64,000 nt of DNA, taken from contig NC_083604.1 in NCBI RefSeq assembly GCF_029168945.1, forward strand, positions 42,279,686 to 42,343,685, in the 5' to 3' direction. The DNA comes from Cannabis sativa (Eukaryota; Streptophyta; Magnoliopsida; Rosales; Cannabaceae). Of the stretch, positions 35,167 through 47,122 are shown one piece after another. The notes below the pieces were generated by a model. The model was given only the letters and a program-made list of their open reading frames with translations, had not been told where the DNA came from and did no database searches. A program made the translations under genes and the position numbers. Numbering within the stretch: position 1 is the stretch's first letter; every line of letters starts with the position of its first letter.

Positions 35167-37226
35167 TGTTAGGAAAATATGAGATATCAATAGAAGAATA
35201 ACAATAAGATGAATAAAGAGACCAAGAAATTTACAACTCTATGCAACAAAATTACAAGGACTATAGGTTAAATAAAAGTTACAATCCCAAGACACAATAT
35301 ACAAATAAAGAGAAAGAAATAATGAGAATAAAGTTACAACTCAAAGTAAAATATACACATAAATGTAAAAGCAAAAAGAGAATATATATATATAATAAAG
35401 AGATACATATGTATGATATATAGTAAGGAAGAGGTTTCAATGGTTACATTTTTATTGTAACTATCATGGTTACATTTTTTTAAGCCATTGGATTACTATT
35501 AAATGGTTGTGATTAATTTGGAAATTAAATAAAAATAAATAATAAATAACTTGTAACCTAAAAGTGACATACTCATTTATTTCCTTATAAAACTTTAATT
35601 AAGATTAATTATATTTTAAAATTAAATTAATTATAATTATTAATTAATTTTTTGCAATTTATTACTATATAAGGATCTTTTAGCAATTTATTTTTTTATA
35701 CTTAAATTATTTAAAATTTTATAGCAAAACTTTTTATAATTTAAAATTATACACATATAATTTCATAATTTAAATTATTACACTTAATTATTTATTTTTT
35801 TATTTAAATATTTAAAAAGTAAAAAATGAAATAAGTTGAAGGATTTTTTAGAAAAAAAATGGCTGCACTTGTTATCGATTGATTAGCTTGAGGCCTCATA
35901 TTTAGTTCATATAATTGTAAGAAAATAATTAAATATCATTTACAAATAAATAATTATTTGAAAATTTATTATAAGAAGAGAATTTTAATTTGTGTCAAAA
36001 GAAGTTTAATTTTTGTAAAAAAAATAAATTTTATTGTAAATATTATAATTAAATGGCTTAATTATTAAAATAATTCAAGTAAGGATTTAAATATAAATAT
36101 AAATTGCTAAAAGAGGTCTTGTTAAATATTTAATTAATTATTTTAAGAAAATAGTTAATTATAATTAAATAATTCCAAAAAAGGAATGTCTACTATTTAA
36201 TTAATTATTTTAAGAAAATAGTTAATTATAATTAATTAAATCTAAAAAAGGAAAGTTTACCTATTAGTAACCTGCTATTACAGGTTAAAGAAAAATGTAA
36301 GCATATATGGTTACAATAAAAATATAACCATTGAATAGTCACCCTATATAGTAAATATATAGTGTATATAGAAGAGATATAATATATGAATATATAATAA
36401 AGAGGAGAAGAGGGCAGAAAATAAATAGAAAATAGAAGATGAAGAAGAACACAAATAAACAAAGGGGGATCAACTTGAACAAGGTTTAAACACCTTTGTC
36501 CAAAAAGCTTATTTCCCCCTATAAAAAACACTTAAGGGAATAGAATGGAAATGCTTTTGGGACTAAACAAGCTTCTCAATATTTTCTAGCTTAGTGTTTA
36601 GAAGACAGAAAATTGTTGTTGTCTACAAGTGAACCAAAGACCTCTATTTATAGTGTTTTGGGGATCACATTTGAAAATCAATTCTTTCATCACATGGCTG
36701 TTACCAACACATTAATTTGTGTTTAATGGGATAAAAATATTGGACAAGAGAGCTAGAAACATGCTCAATTAATTTCTATACGTTTATGAACGTTTTAAAA
36801 AATCTGGTTCTAGATGTTCGAAAACAACCATAAAACAACATAAAAACAAACATTAAACAATTGTTTCCAGAGAACTCAAAATGTAACTCCTCTCCAAGTT
36901 AAATCTTTTCCCAACGTCCCAACACCCATTTAAATTATATAATTGAGTATTGTAATAGTTTCTAACAGCTAGAAACTTATCCCATTAATTTCATAACTCC
37001 CATATGTAACAACTCACATAATTACATATTTATCAATTGTGATGCTTAGGTTACAATTTATTTTCAAATTTGTAACTCCTCATATGTTACAATTTTATGT
37101 GTATTATTATACTATATATGATATAATATAACCTCCAATACATAATATGTATTAATCTCATATTAATATATAATATGCCACATTTTAATCTTCATTATAT
37201 ATTTGTTAAATAACAAATATATAACA
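35167..37226. mobile_element. Solo LTR, 2.06 kb
   Basis: TGTTAGGAAA...ATATATAACA with a 5-bp target duplication ATTAG (35162-35166 and 37227-37231) and no internal region, primer site or gag. It interrupts the Gypsy gag. Recombination between the LTRs of a full element would leave this. It differs from the other LTR families in the window. A MITE is nested at 35427-36344. Confidence 0.7.
35427..36344. mobile_element. MULE-like MITE nested in the solo LTR
   Basis: About 50-bp imperfect inverted ends sharing TTCAATGGTTA and ATTTTTATTGTAAC, flanked by the 10-bp repeat TATATAGTAA (35417-35426, 36345-36354). Length 918 bp, no coding. The duplication length and long ends fit the Mutator group. Confidence 0.65.
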
Positions 37227-37231
37227 ATTAG

Positions 37232-37571
37232 TTTGTCGCCTAGTGTTTGTTACCCGAGGGTTATCCGAACGCGTGTTTGGTACTCGAGGAGGACGTCGGA
37301 TCTTGACCCTTCCATTGACTTTAGCCTGCAAAGCATGCATTTGCTCTTGTAGGGCCGTATATTGGGCTGTGGTAAATTGAATGATGCCTTCAGATACCAC
37401 AACCAGTGTGACAGGTGGGAACTGTCCCACTGTAGCCGCCGATGTTGATGTTTCTTCAGCAAAAATGATAGTTTCAGGAAATAAGTTGAGGGGAATAATG
37501 GTGGTACGTCCCACTCCTCTGTTGATTGTGTCAACAGGTGCTGTTCCATTATTTGGGAGTGGAACATTCAT
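37232..37571 (-). pseudogene. Ty3/Gypsy gag, N-terminal part
   Basis: The minus-strand frame starts MNVPLPNNGTAPVD at 37571 and continues, once the solo LTR is taken out, into the fragment at 33487-35166. It is proline/threonine/glutamine-rich, as the N-terminus of this gag type often is. Whether 37571 is the real start is unclear. Confidence 0.6.
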
Positions 37572-37629
37572 TGTTCCGACATTGAACGATACAATGTTGT
37601 TATCTCTATTCGTCTGATTTCTACGAAGC

Positions 37630-37970
37630 TATTTCTTAAATTCAAGCAGTCAAGTTATCATTATCTATTATAGGTTCTAATTGTAAAAGTATTATGGACA
37701 AGATTAATAGCTCTTATTGTAATAATTCTATTTTTAATGATATTGTTAATTGTATCAAGAAACTCATTGTTCAGTCCAAATTTACTTATAGTTTATGTGC
37801 CGAGGGATAGTAACAAGCTAGCCTATTGTCATGCTAATTAAGACAAGCTTAGAATTAGACACTGAGTGTATTTGGAATGATTATTTATCTTCCATATTAA
37901 CTTGACTACTTTATATTTCAACTTATTTCATTGATGAAAGTTTTCAGGTTTTAAAAAAAAATAATCATCA
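37630..37970 (+). pseudogene. LINE RNase H tail and 3' end
   Basis: A plus-strand frame near 37700-37845 ends in YVPRDSNKLAYCHAN, the closing motif of the RNase H domain at the C-terminus of plant L1-type LINEs. About 110 bases on comes an A-run (37953-37961), as at a LINE 3' end. The 5' side is lost against the Gypsy gag. Confidence 0.55.
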
Positions 37971-38064
37971 AATATAGGTACTTATAGCTTTGTTAAATTT
38001 GATTTATTAGTGAGTGTGGTAGCATAAGTTAAAAAATAATAATGTTCATTTTTTTTTAAAAAAA

Positions 38065-41000
38065 TCAATATATATATATAAAGGAATGCACAAGCAAGTT
38101 TATGTGGCATTCTATAACTCTTTTATTCTATTTTTCTAATTTTTTGAAGCTTTCATATTTTGTCCAAAAAAAAAACATACATAAATTACATTAATCATGC
38201 AACAACAAAAATTATGTAATAGCCAAAAAATTTTATATTATGCTAATTAATTATTTTTTATTACATAACCAATTTTTCAATTAATTTTTAAGTGACCTTT
38301 GATTGTAATAATAATTATTTGATATATTTATAACGTTTTAATTGTATTAATTATATACATTGTAATTTAATAGTAATTTGTCAAAAAAATATTATTTTAA
38401 TGATTTAACATAATATATATATATATATATAAATTAATTTAAAATTACTATGTAGCATCAAACATTTTTTTATTCTATTTCTACTATTGAACAAATTATA
38501 TATAATACATGTATTAAATAAAAAAAATTCTTTTTATGGCCAAATTCTACCGTGAAAAACCTTGAATTTTTGTAATTTAAATTCAAATTTAATTTTAATT
38601 TTATCATAATTTATTAATCATTTGTATTTAAATCAATTTTTTTTTTTTAAAAAAAAAAATAGGATTTGATGCAAAAGACTATTTGTTTCAAATTCCACTT
38701 CACTAATTAAGAAGACAATTATTATTGAAAAAAAAAAACTGCCAAAATATAATTATTCTCAATTAACTATTGCTAACTTAATACTCTATATAAAGCACAC
38801 ATAAAATTACAATCACATACAAAAAAAAATAGCTTTCAATTTGATGATATGAAATTTAGTTTTCATATTGTTGGCACTTCATTGTTAGAGTGAAGAAACT
38901 ATATAGGATTTTAAAATTGGTTTCTTCAAAGGTAAATCTTTTATTTTTTTTCATTTAAATTTTATTATTTTGAGTAATTCTTTAATTTTATCAAGAAGTT
39001 TTGAGCTCTTTGTAGTTAATAATCTTGCTTTTATATATTATTGGCATTTCATTTGGTGAGTTCGTGAGTGGAGAAATAATAATCTTAAAATTGTTTTCTT
39101 AACAAAAAGGTAAATATATCATGTTATATATACATCTCTTTAATTTTATTATTTTAGGTAAATCTTGAAACTTCTTATGAAGTCTTGAGTTTGTTTTGAT
39201 TTTTTTTTTTTTTTTTGTAGTTAATAACCTTACTCAAGTTTATGTGGCATTCTATATATATATATAAAGGAATGCACAAGCAAGTTTATGTGGCATTCTA
39301 TAACTCTTTTATTCTATTTTTCTAATTTTTTGAAGCTTTCATATTTTGTCCAAAAAAAAACATACATAAATTACATTAATCATGTAACAACAAAAATTAT
39401 GTAACAGCCAAAAAACTTTATATTATGCTAATTAATTATTTTTTATTACATAACCAATTTTTCAATTAATTTTTAAGTGACCTTTGATTGTAATAATAAT
39501 TATTTGATATATTTATAACGTTTTAATTGTATTAATTATATACATTGTAATTTAATAGTAATTTGTCAAAAAAATATTATTTTAATGATTTAACATAATA
39601 TATATATATAAATTAATTTAAAATTACTATGTAGCATCAAACATTTTTTTATTCTATTTCTACTATTGAACAAATTATATATAATACATGTATTAAATAA
39701 AAAAAATTCTTTTTATGGCCAAATTCTACCGTGAAAAACCTTGAATTTTTGTAATTTAAATTCAAATTTAATTTTAATTTTATCATAATTTATTAATCAT
39801 TTGTATTTAAATCAATTTTTTTTTTTTTAAAAAAAAAATAGGATTTGATGCAAAAGACTATTTGTTTCAAATTCCACTTCACTAATTAAGAAGACAATTA
39901 TTATTGAAAAAAAAAAACTGCCAAAATATAATTATTCTCAATTAACTATTGCTAACTTAATACTCTATATAAAGCACACATAAAATTACAATCACATACA
40001 AAAAAAAATAGCTTTCAATTTGATGATATGAAATTTAGTTTTCATATTGTTGGCACTTCATTGTTAGAGTGAAGAAACTATATAGGATTTTAAAATTGGT
40101 TTCTTCAAAGGTAAATCTTTTATTTTTTTTCATTTAAATTTTATTATTTTGAGTAATTCTTTAATTTTATCAAGAAGTTTTGAGCTCTTTGTAGTTAATA
40201 ATCTTGCTTTTATATATTATTGGCATTTCATTTGGTGAGTTCGTGAGTGGAGAAATAATAATCTTAAAATTGTTTTCTTAACAAAAAGGTAAATATATCA
40301 TGTTATATATACATCTCTTTAATTTTATTATTTTAGGTAAATCTTGAAACTTCTTATGAAGTCTTGAGTTTGTTTTGATTTTTTTTTTTTTTTTTGTAGT
40401 TAATAACCTTACTCAAGTTTTATTTTTGTGGAATTTATTTTAAAATATTAGTCTCTCACATATATATAATTTGTAATATATATACTATCTATTTATATTT
40501 ATATATTTAATATATCATGTAATAACTTTATTTGTAAAGAATAATAATTTTAATACAATTGATATATATTATTAAGTTTAAAATTAGATTTTATTAGAGA
40601 TCAATTATATTTTTATAATTTTTTTATTTTTATTATAAATATATATGTCCTCCCTATAAATATATATGCTTCTTAGTCTTTAAATAGTTTATATATATTT
40701 ATATATATAGGGTTAGCGAGATGACGCTCTAATGTTATAATTTTTTTAATTTGTAGTTTAATTTTTAAATTAATTCTAATTTTCTACAAATTTTTCACTA
40801 ATATAATTTATAATATGTGTAAACTCACTTAATTTATAGAAGTAACATAATTGCACATTAATTTAAATTGAAAAGTATGATCTATCCTATAATAATTTAA
40901 TAAGTAGTGCACATACATATGAATTGTAAGTAATGCACATATGCACATGAGTATTAGTTATATGCCATTTTTATTTTTTTGTAATTTTGACAATTATTAT

Positions 41001-42529
41001 TCTTTATGAGTATTAATACTCAGTAATTTATAATAATATTAATGATAAAAAATTGAGATAAAAAAAAAAGTGAAATAGTTTTAAGATTGTTATTGGCAAT
41101 ATAATTATTACTCAAGGTTTGACAAACTTACAAAATTACTATTTTATATATATATAACAATATTAACCTAATATTATGGATATTATCATTTTCATCAAAT
41201 AATATAGTAATTCTATAGTCCTTGAGAGTTTTCTAATTAATTATAAATTTATTAATATTTATTTATTAACTAAACCACTATCATATAAATAGAAAAAAGT
41301 GGTATAATATATAAAGAAAAGCATTTTAGAGTTTATGTGGCATGTTTTTTTTTTTTTTAATTTATCTATGTTATAATTATTTTAAATAATTTTAATTTTT
41401 AAGATTTATTAATAATTAATAAAAAAAATGATGATATAATATTTTCTTTTTCTAACTCCCACTCATAAATATATACATTATGGTAGTGTCTTATAATTTT
41501 ATAACTCCCACACATAAATATATGCATTATTATGTATCTATTATACTATATCTTTTTATATTCTCATAATATTTGCTTAAAAATAAATTAAATGTTGGAC
41601 TCTTTATATTATTGTTCATGTATATGTATATATACTAACAATAATCATTATTGGCCAACTATTTTAGAGTTATAAAGTTTTGTACTAAAGAACTTAATAC
41701 TCTTAAGGCTATTTTTTCTCTTTTGCTAATTGATACTCTAATTGCTATTGTGATATTTTTCTCACATTTCTTCTCATCTCTAATCTAGATCCGCTGCAGT
41801 CTCTATCATCACTACATATGTTCAACCTAAATCATAATAATATTGATCAAGTTGGTTTTTTAATAAAAAATTATTGTCATGAAACTACTGAAAGTATGGA
41901 TATGCTTATTGTAAATTTATATATTTGACTTAAATATGTTTGGGTTTATAGTTGTACCATCTGAAGAAAAAAAAAGTTTGGGCGTCTTAATCAAGGCCTT
42001 CTTCTTCTTTCTTTTCAAATATTTATGTGTAAGTTTTAATTAATTATCTTTTTGATTAGCAACATCTAATAATAATTAAATGAAATAAGAAAAAAAAATT
42101 AAGGTAATAGAATAGGAATTAACAAATTATTATATTTTCATTAAAAAAAAGTAAATGATCATGGTTTATAATATTTTACTTATATAGTATACATATTAAT
42201 AACTACTTAAATTATGAATTTTTGAAATAAAAAATACAATAAAAAAAATCATAATAAATTATATTTTTTAAATAATAATAACGATAATATTTATCACAAA
42301 ATTTTTATCTTTTTATATATTTTAAAAATAACAAACTATGAGTTTAAATTTTTTTTAAAAAAATAGCAAACTATGTTTTTAAATTTAATACAATTAATTT
42401 ATTTATAATACATACATACATAAAAATATATTATATTTTAAATTGTATCACTCACTAGAAAATAAAATATATATAAAAAAAATTAAAAATATTTGACAAT
42501 ACCGCGCGAAGCGCGGCTTAGTTCCCTAG
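38065..42529 (+). mobile_element. Probable Helitron with internal duplication
   Basis: The 3' end has the textbook Helitron signature: the hairpin CCGCGC-GAA-GCGCGG (42502-42516), then CTAG (42526-42529) followed by host T. A fitting 5' end is TCAATATATATATATATAAAG at 38065, preceded by A, giving the expected A/T insertion site. No Rep/helicase coding, so non-autonomous. A second 5'-end-like stretch (TATAATATATAAAGAAAAGC near 41304) leaves open that two Helitrons are nested and share this region. The interior is AT-rich. Confidence 0.6.
38081..40420 (+). repeat. 1.18-kb tandem duplication
   Basis: 38081-39240 is repeated at 39267-40420 with few differences (mostly run-length changes and isolated substitutions). 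The spacing is 1,186 bp at the left end and 1,179 bp at the right. The unit begins within the Helitron-type 5' end (AAGGAATGCACAAGCAAG). TTTATGTGGCATTCTATA occurs at the start of both copies and once more at the junction (39239). Confidence 0.9.
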
Positions 42530-43330
42530 TGTATTAAATAAAAGAAATTTGAATCTGATGAACCCAAGAGAGAGGAGAGACTGGAGAGGTCTCCAATAAT
42601 AAATTAATAATAAGGATGGAATCTACAATTAATTGATAGTGATTGATCTATCTATCTTTCATCACACGTACGCTAGAAAAGTAAAAGAAAAAAAGAAAAG
42701 AAAGCAATGACTACGAGAGACAAACAGTTAATATTATTTCCCTTTTTAGAGAGAGAAGCATCATAATAAAAGGTAATAAGTTTATTTAAGAGAGAGAGAA
42801 AAATAATACAATAATAATTATAATTAGGAAAGTGATTAATTAAGAGAACAAAGCAAATCTCATTCACACTACTAATCACCACTCACTCAATCTTCAAAAA
42901 AGAAGAAAGAAAGAAACAGAAGAAGAAATTCAAAGCTCAATCTTTAGAGAGACAAAACAAAAGAAATCATTTTTGAGTCAAAATTTTTATTTTGGAAAAG
43001 CAAGTTTTTTATATATACCAAAAAAAATAAAGAGAGAATGATTGTTTGTGAATGAAAGAAAAGAAAAGAAGAGAAGATTAAAACAGAAAGTGGGTTTTAG
43101 AGGGAGAAAGTGAAGGTTTTCTAGAGAGAGAAAAAAAAGGATTGAGATGAGTATATATATTAAAATAGATCGATAGATAGATATAGAAAGAGAAAGAAGA
43201 GAGAGAAAGAGAGGGTCACATGGCATGTGAGCACAGCTGTGTGCATTGCCCCCTCCTTCCCTCGTAGTCAGTCCTCTCTCTCTCTCTCCTCTTTGATAAA
43301 TACCCTTCTCATCTTCCTTACTCCGACTTT

Positions 43331-43366
<36 letters not shown>

Positions 43367-43513
43367 TCTATACAGAAGCCAAAGCTTTTCCCTCTGTCCT
43401 TCTCTAATGGCAGAAAGCATCCGGCCCTAAACCGAAACCTTCTACTTTACTTCAATCTAATCTCAATCGAGAGAGAAGCGACAAACACTAAAATAAGAAA
43501 GAAGAGAAAAACA
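42530..43513 (+). promoter_or_regulatory. 5' flank and leader of the BRI1 gene
   Basis: Purine-rich (GA) to about 43215, then pyrimidine-rich (CT) to the start codon, including a (CT)n run at 43334-43365. TATATATATTA at 43151-43161 is a possible TATA box. Three E-box words lie close together: CACATG (43217-43222), CATGTG (43224-43229) and CAGCTG (43234-43239). ATGs before the start codon: 43220 (15 codons, stop at 43265-43267), 43225 (ATG directly followed by TGA) and 43407 (7 codons, stop at 43428-43430). Whether they are transcribed depends on the start site, which I cannot fix. Confidence 0.55.
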
Positions 43514-46500
43514 ATGAAACCCCACTCTTCTACTGCCATTTCGCTACTCTCTCTCCTTGTCGCCATCATCACCTTGTTATCTCCCCAGTCACCGTTGGCG
43601 GTGGCCTCCTCCTCCGCCGGTTTTAGTGATATCCAGAAGCTGTTGAGCTTCAAAGCTTCTCTCCCCAACCAAACCGTCCTCTCCAACTGGCTACATAACC
43701 AGGACCCATGTACCTTCAATGGCGTCACTTGTCGTGGGACCAGAGTATCCGCCATAGATTTAACTTTCGTCTACTTGAGCACGAATCTAAGCGCCGTTTA
43801 CTCCTTTCTCATGAGCCTCGATGGTCTTCAGTCCCTGACTCTGAAATCAGCCAACCTCACCGGCTCCATTACTCCCTTCCCTTACGGATCCAAGTGTAGC
43901 TCTCTACTCACCTCCGTAGATCTATCTCAGAACAGCTTGTATGGACCCATTTCGGATATTTCTTACTTGGGTTCTTGCTCGAGCTTGAAGGTTCTTAATC
44001 TATCTTCCAACTCGCTTGAATTTTCGGCGAAAGGCTCGGCCGGCCTCAAGTTTGGATTTCAGACTTTGGATCTTTCGTGGAATAAGATTTCAGGGTCCAA
44101 CGTCGTCTCTTGGATCTTATCTCGTGGTGGGTGTAATGAGATGGAGTATTTGTCTCTCAAAGGGAACAAAATCACCGGCTCCGACGACGGTGAGATGAGC
44201 TTCTCCGGTTGTAAGAAATTAGAGCATTTAGACCTTTCGTCAAACAATATCTCACTTGGTATTCCCTCTTTTGGCGATTGTTTGGCTCTGAAACACCTCG
44301 ACATCTCCGGCAACAGGTTTTCCGGCGACGTCGCCCGAGCTCTCTCCAGTTGTCGGAACCTTGCCTTCTTAAACCTCACCATCAACTTGTTCGAAGGTCC
44401 TGTTCCGAATGTCCCGATGGAAAACTTGCAGTTCCTCTTGCTTGCTGACAACAAGTTCAGTGGCGGGATTCCGGAGAGCTTGTTTGATTCCTGCTCGACT
44501 TTACTCGAGCTCGATTTGTCAGTTAACGAGCTTGTTGGGATGATCCCTGACTCACTAACCTCTTGCTCGTCTCTTGAATCGTTCGACGTTTCGAAGAACA
44601 ACTTCTCCGGTGAGTTGCCCATGGCCATTTTCATGAAGCTTCCCAAGTTGAAGTCGTTGGCTCTTTCTCACAACAGATTTTTCGGGAAGCTGCCAGATTC
44701 ACTGTCGAACCTCCCGAGCTTGGAATCCTTGGATCTGAGCTCCAACAATTTTTCTGGGTATATTCCAGTTGGTCTCTGTGAGGGACTTGGGAACAGTTTA
44801 AAGGAGCTTAGCCTTCAGAACAACCTTATTACGGGTACTATTCCAGAAACTTTAAGTAACTGTTCTAACCTTGTTTCTCTAGACTTGAGCTTCAATTATT
44901 TGACCGGCAAAATCCCACCAAGCTTCGGGTCCTTGACCAAGCTCAGAGACGTGATCATCTGGTTGAATCAACTTAATGGTGAAATCCCACAAGAGCTTTC
45001 CAAAATGCAGTCTTTGGAGAATCTGATTCTGGACTTTAACGAACTCACCGGGCCTATTCCTTCGGGTTTAAGCAACTGCTCTAATCTGAACTGGATTTCT
45101 TTGTCGAATAACCGGTTGAGTGGCGAGATTCCGGCAGGACTGGGCCGGCTTCCAAGTCTCTCTATACTTAAGCTGAGCAACAACTCTTTCAATGGAAGCA
45201 TTCCGCCAGAGCTTGGGGACTGTAAGAGCCTGATATGGTTGGATCTCAATACTAACCTTTTGAATGGATCAATTCCTCCGGCGCTTTTCAAACAGTCTGG
45301 GAACATAGCCGTTAACTTCATGACGTCCAAGACTTATGTTTATATCAAGAACGATGGAAGCAAGGAGTGCCATGGAGCTGGAAACTTGCTCGAGTTTGCA
45401 GGAATTAGACCGGAGCAACTGAACAGAATTTCAACCAGAAACCCCTGCAACTTCACACGAGTATACAGAGGTAGTATCCAGCCAACATTTAACCATGACG
45501 GGTCCATGATTTTCTTTGACCTTTCTCATAATATGTTATCTGGAAGTATTCCCAAGGAAATGGGGAAAATGCGGTATCTTTTGATCTTGAATTTGGGCCA
45601 TAATAATCTCTCCGGGGGTATCCCTGAAGAGCTGGGAAGCTCCACAAGTCTTAACATTCTCGATCTGTCAAACAACCGGCTTGATGGGAAGATTCCTCAG
45701 ACTTTGACTCAGCTCTCTATGTTGATGGAGATTGATCTCTCCAACAACTTCTTAACCGGTAGTATTCCCGAGTCGGGTCAGTTTGAGACCTTCCCACCAT
45801 ACAGATTCGTGAACAATTCGGGACTTTGTGGCTACCCTCTTCCTCTTTGTGGTGCTGACTCTGGGAATGGTGCAAATTCTCACCGGAAGAAGTCTCACCG
45901 GCTGGCGTCTTTGGCCGGAAGTGTGGCAATGGGCCTTCTGATTTCGCTCTTCTGTATACTTGGTTTTATCATAGTTGCCATTGAAACCAAGAAAAGGAGG
46001 AAGAAGAAGGAATCCAGTCTTGACGTTTATATTGATAGTAGATCACATTCGGGCCCTGGTCATGTGAGCTGGAACCTAACTGGTACCCGCGAAGCCTTGA
46101 GCATTCACCTTGCAACGTTTGACAAGCCACTGAGAAAACTCACTTTTGCCGATCTCCTTGAGGCCACCAATGGCTTCCACAATGATAGCTTGATAGGAAA
46201 AGGTGGTTTTGGGGATGTGTACAAGGCCCAGCTAAAAGATGGAAGCACTGTAGCCATCAAGAAGCTGATTCATATAAGCGGACAAGGTGATAGAGAATTT
46301 ACAGCTGAAATGGAAACAATTGGGAAAATTAAGCACCGGAATCTGGTTCCTTTACTTGGGTATTGTAAAGTAGGTGAAGAAAGGCTTTTGGTTTACGAGT
46401 ATATGAAGTTTGGAAGCTTAGATGATGTTTTGCACGACCCAAAGAAATCTGGGATCAAGTTGAGTTGGTCTGCAAGGAGGAAGATCGCCATTGGGGCTGC

Positions 46501-47122
46501 CAGAGGACTGGCTTTTCTTCACCACAATTGCATCCCTCACATTATACATCGTGATATGAAATCGAGCAATGTTCTTCTTGATGAGAACTTGGAAGCTCGA
46601 GTCTCTGATTTCGGAATGGCAAGGCTAATGAGTGCAATGGACACCCATTTGAGTGTCAGCACTCTGGCCGGGACACCAGGTTATGTCCCTCCAGAGTACT
46701 ATCAGAGTTTCAGATGTTCTACAAAAGGCGATGTCTATAGTTATGGTGTGGTTTTGCTCGAGCTACTTACAGGGAAGCAGCCTACGAATTCGATTGACTT
46801 TGGTGATAACAATCTTGTGGGGTGGGTAAAACAGCACGCTAAATTGAAGATCAGTGATGTTTTCGATCCAGAACTCATGAAGGAAGATCCAAACCTCGAG
46901 ATTGAGCTCTTACAACACTTGAAAGTAGCCAGTGCATGCTTAGATGATCGGCCATGGCGGCGTCCAACAATGATTCAGGTAATGGCAATGTTCAAGGAAA
47001 TCCAAGCAGGTTCAGGGATTGATTCTCAATCCACCATTGCCACTGATGATGGAGGTTTTGGCTCAGTTGAAATGGTAGAGATGAGCATAAAAGAAGGCTC
47101 AGAAGTAAGCTACAAGCAGTAA
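43514..47122 (+). CDS. BRI1: Brassinosteroid receptor kinase BRI1
   Basis: Plasma-membrane receptor Ser/Thr kinase that binds brassinosteroid outside and signals inward with a SERK/BAK1-type co-receptor. Single exon of 1,202 residues (Arabidopsis BRI1: 1,196, also intronless). Domains: signal peptide about 1-31; cysteine pair C66/C73; about two dozen leucine-rich repeats; the steroid-binding island at about 596-667, interrupting the repeats; second pair C772/C779; membrane span about 800-822 followed by a KKRRKKK stop; kinase about 880-1155. Kinase residues: glycine loop GKGGFG from 895, ATP lysine K916, HRDMKSSN at 1011-1018, DFG from D1032, and the activation segment with [15 protein letters not shown]. 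The C-tail [16 protein letters not shown] matches BRI1 rather than the BRL1/BRL3 relatives. All key residues are intact. GC content is far above the surroundings. Confidence 0.97.
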   Translation: MKPHSSTAISLLSLLVAIITLLSPQSPLAVASSSAGFSDIQKLLSFKASLPNQTVLSNWLHNQDPCTFNGVTCRGTRVSAIDLTFVYLSTNLSAVYSFLMSLDGLQSLTLKSANLTGSITPFPYGSKCSSLLTSVDLSQNSLYGPISDISYLGSCSSLKVLNLSSNSLEFSAKGSAGLKFGFQTLDLSWNKISGSNVVSWILSRGGCNEMEYLSLKGNKITGSDDGEMSFSGCKKLEHLDLSSNNISLGIPSFGDCLALKHLDISGNRFSGDVARALSSCRNLAFLNLTINLFEGPVPNVPMENLQFLLLADNKFSGGIPESLFDSCSTLLELDLSVNELVGMIPDSLTSCSSLESFDVSKNNFSGELPMAIFMKLPKLKSLALSHNRFFGKLPDSLSNLPSLESLDLSSNNFSGYIPVGLCEGLGNSLKELSLQNNLITGTIPETLSNCSNLVSLDLSFNYLTGKIPPSFGSLTKLRDVIIWLNQLNGEIPQELSKMQSLENLILDFNELTGPIPSGLSNCSNLNWISLSNNRLSGEIPAGLGRLPSLSILKLSNNSFNGSIPPELGDCKSLIWLDLNTNLLNGSIPPALFKQSGNIAVNFMTSKTYVYIKNDGSKECHGAGNLLEFAGIRPEQLNRISTRNPCNFTRVYRGSIQPTFNHDGSMIFFDLSHNMLSGSIPKEMGKMRYLLILNLGHNNLSGGIPEELGSSTSLNILDLSNNRLDGKIPQTLTQLSMLMEIDLSNNFLTGSIPESGQFETFPPYRFVNNSGLCGYPLPLCGADSGNGANSHRKKSHRLASLAGSVAMGLLISLFCILGFIIVAIETKKRRKKKESSLDVYIDSRSHSGPGHVSWNLTGTREALSIHLATFDKPLRKLTFADLLEATNGFHNDSLIGKGGFGDVYKAQLKDGSTVAIKKLIHISGQGDREFTAEMETIGKIKHRNLVPLLGYCKVGEERLLVYEYMKFGSLDDVLHDPKKSGIKLSWSARRKIAIGAARGLAFLHHNCIPHIIHRDMKSSNVLLDENLEARVSDFGMARLMSAMDTHLSVSTLAGTPGYVPPEYYQSFRCSTKGDVYSYGVVLLELLTGKQPTNSIDFGDNNLVGWVKQHAKLKISDVFDPELMKEDPNLEIELLQHLKVASACLDDRPWRRPTMIQVMAMFKEIQAGSGIDSQSTIATDDGGFGSVEMVEMSIKEGSEVSYKQ

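Noticed and set aside
43227..43430. 67-codon frame before BRI1
   Set aside because: It begins with GTG, not ATG; its serine/leucine repeats come from the CT tract. Only the ATG at 43407 within it was kept as a possible short upstream frame.
44059..44646. 195-codon minus-strand frame inside BRI1
   Set aside because: Shadow of the leucine-rich repeat coding; periodic codon use on the plus strand explains it.
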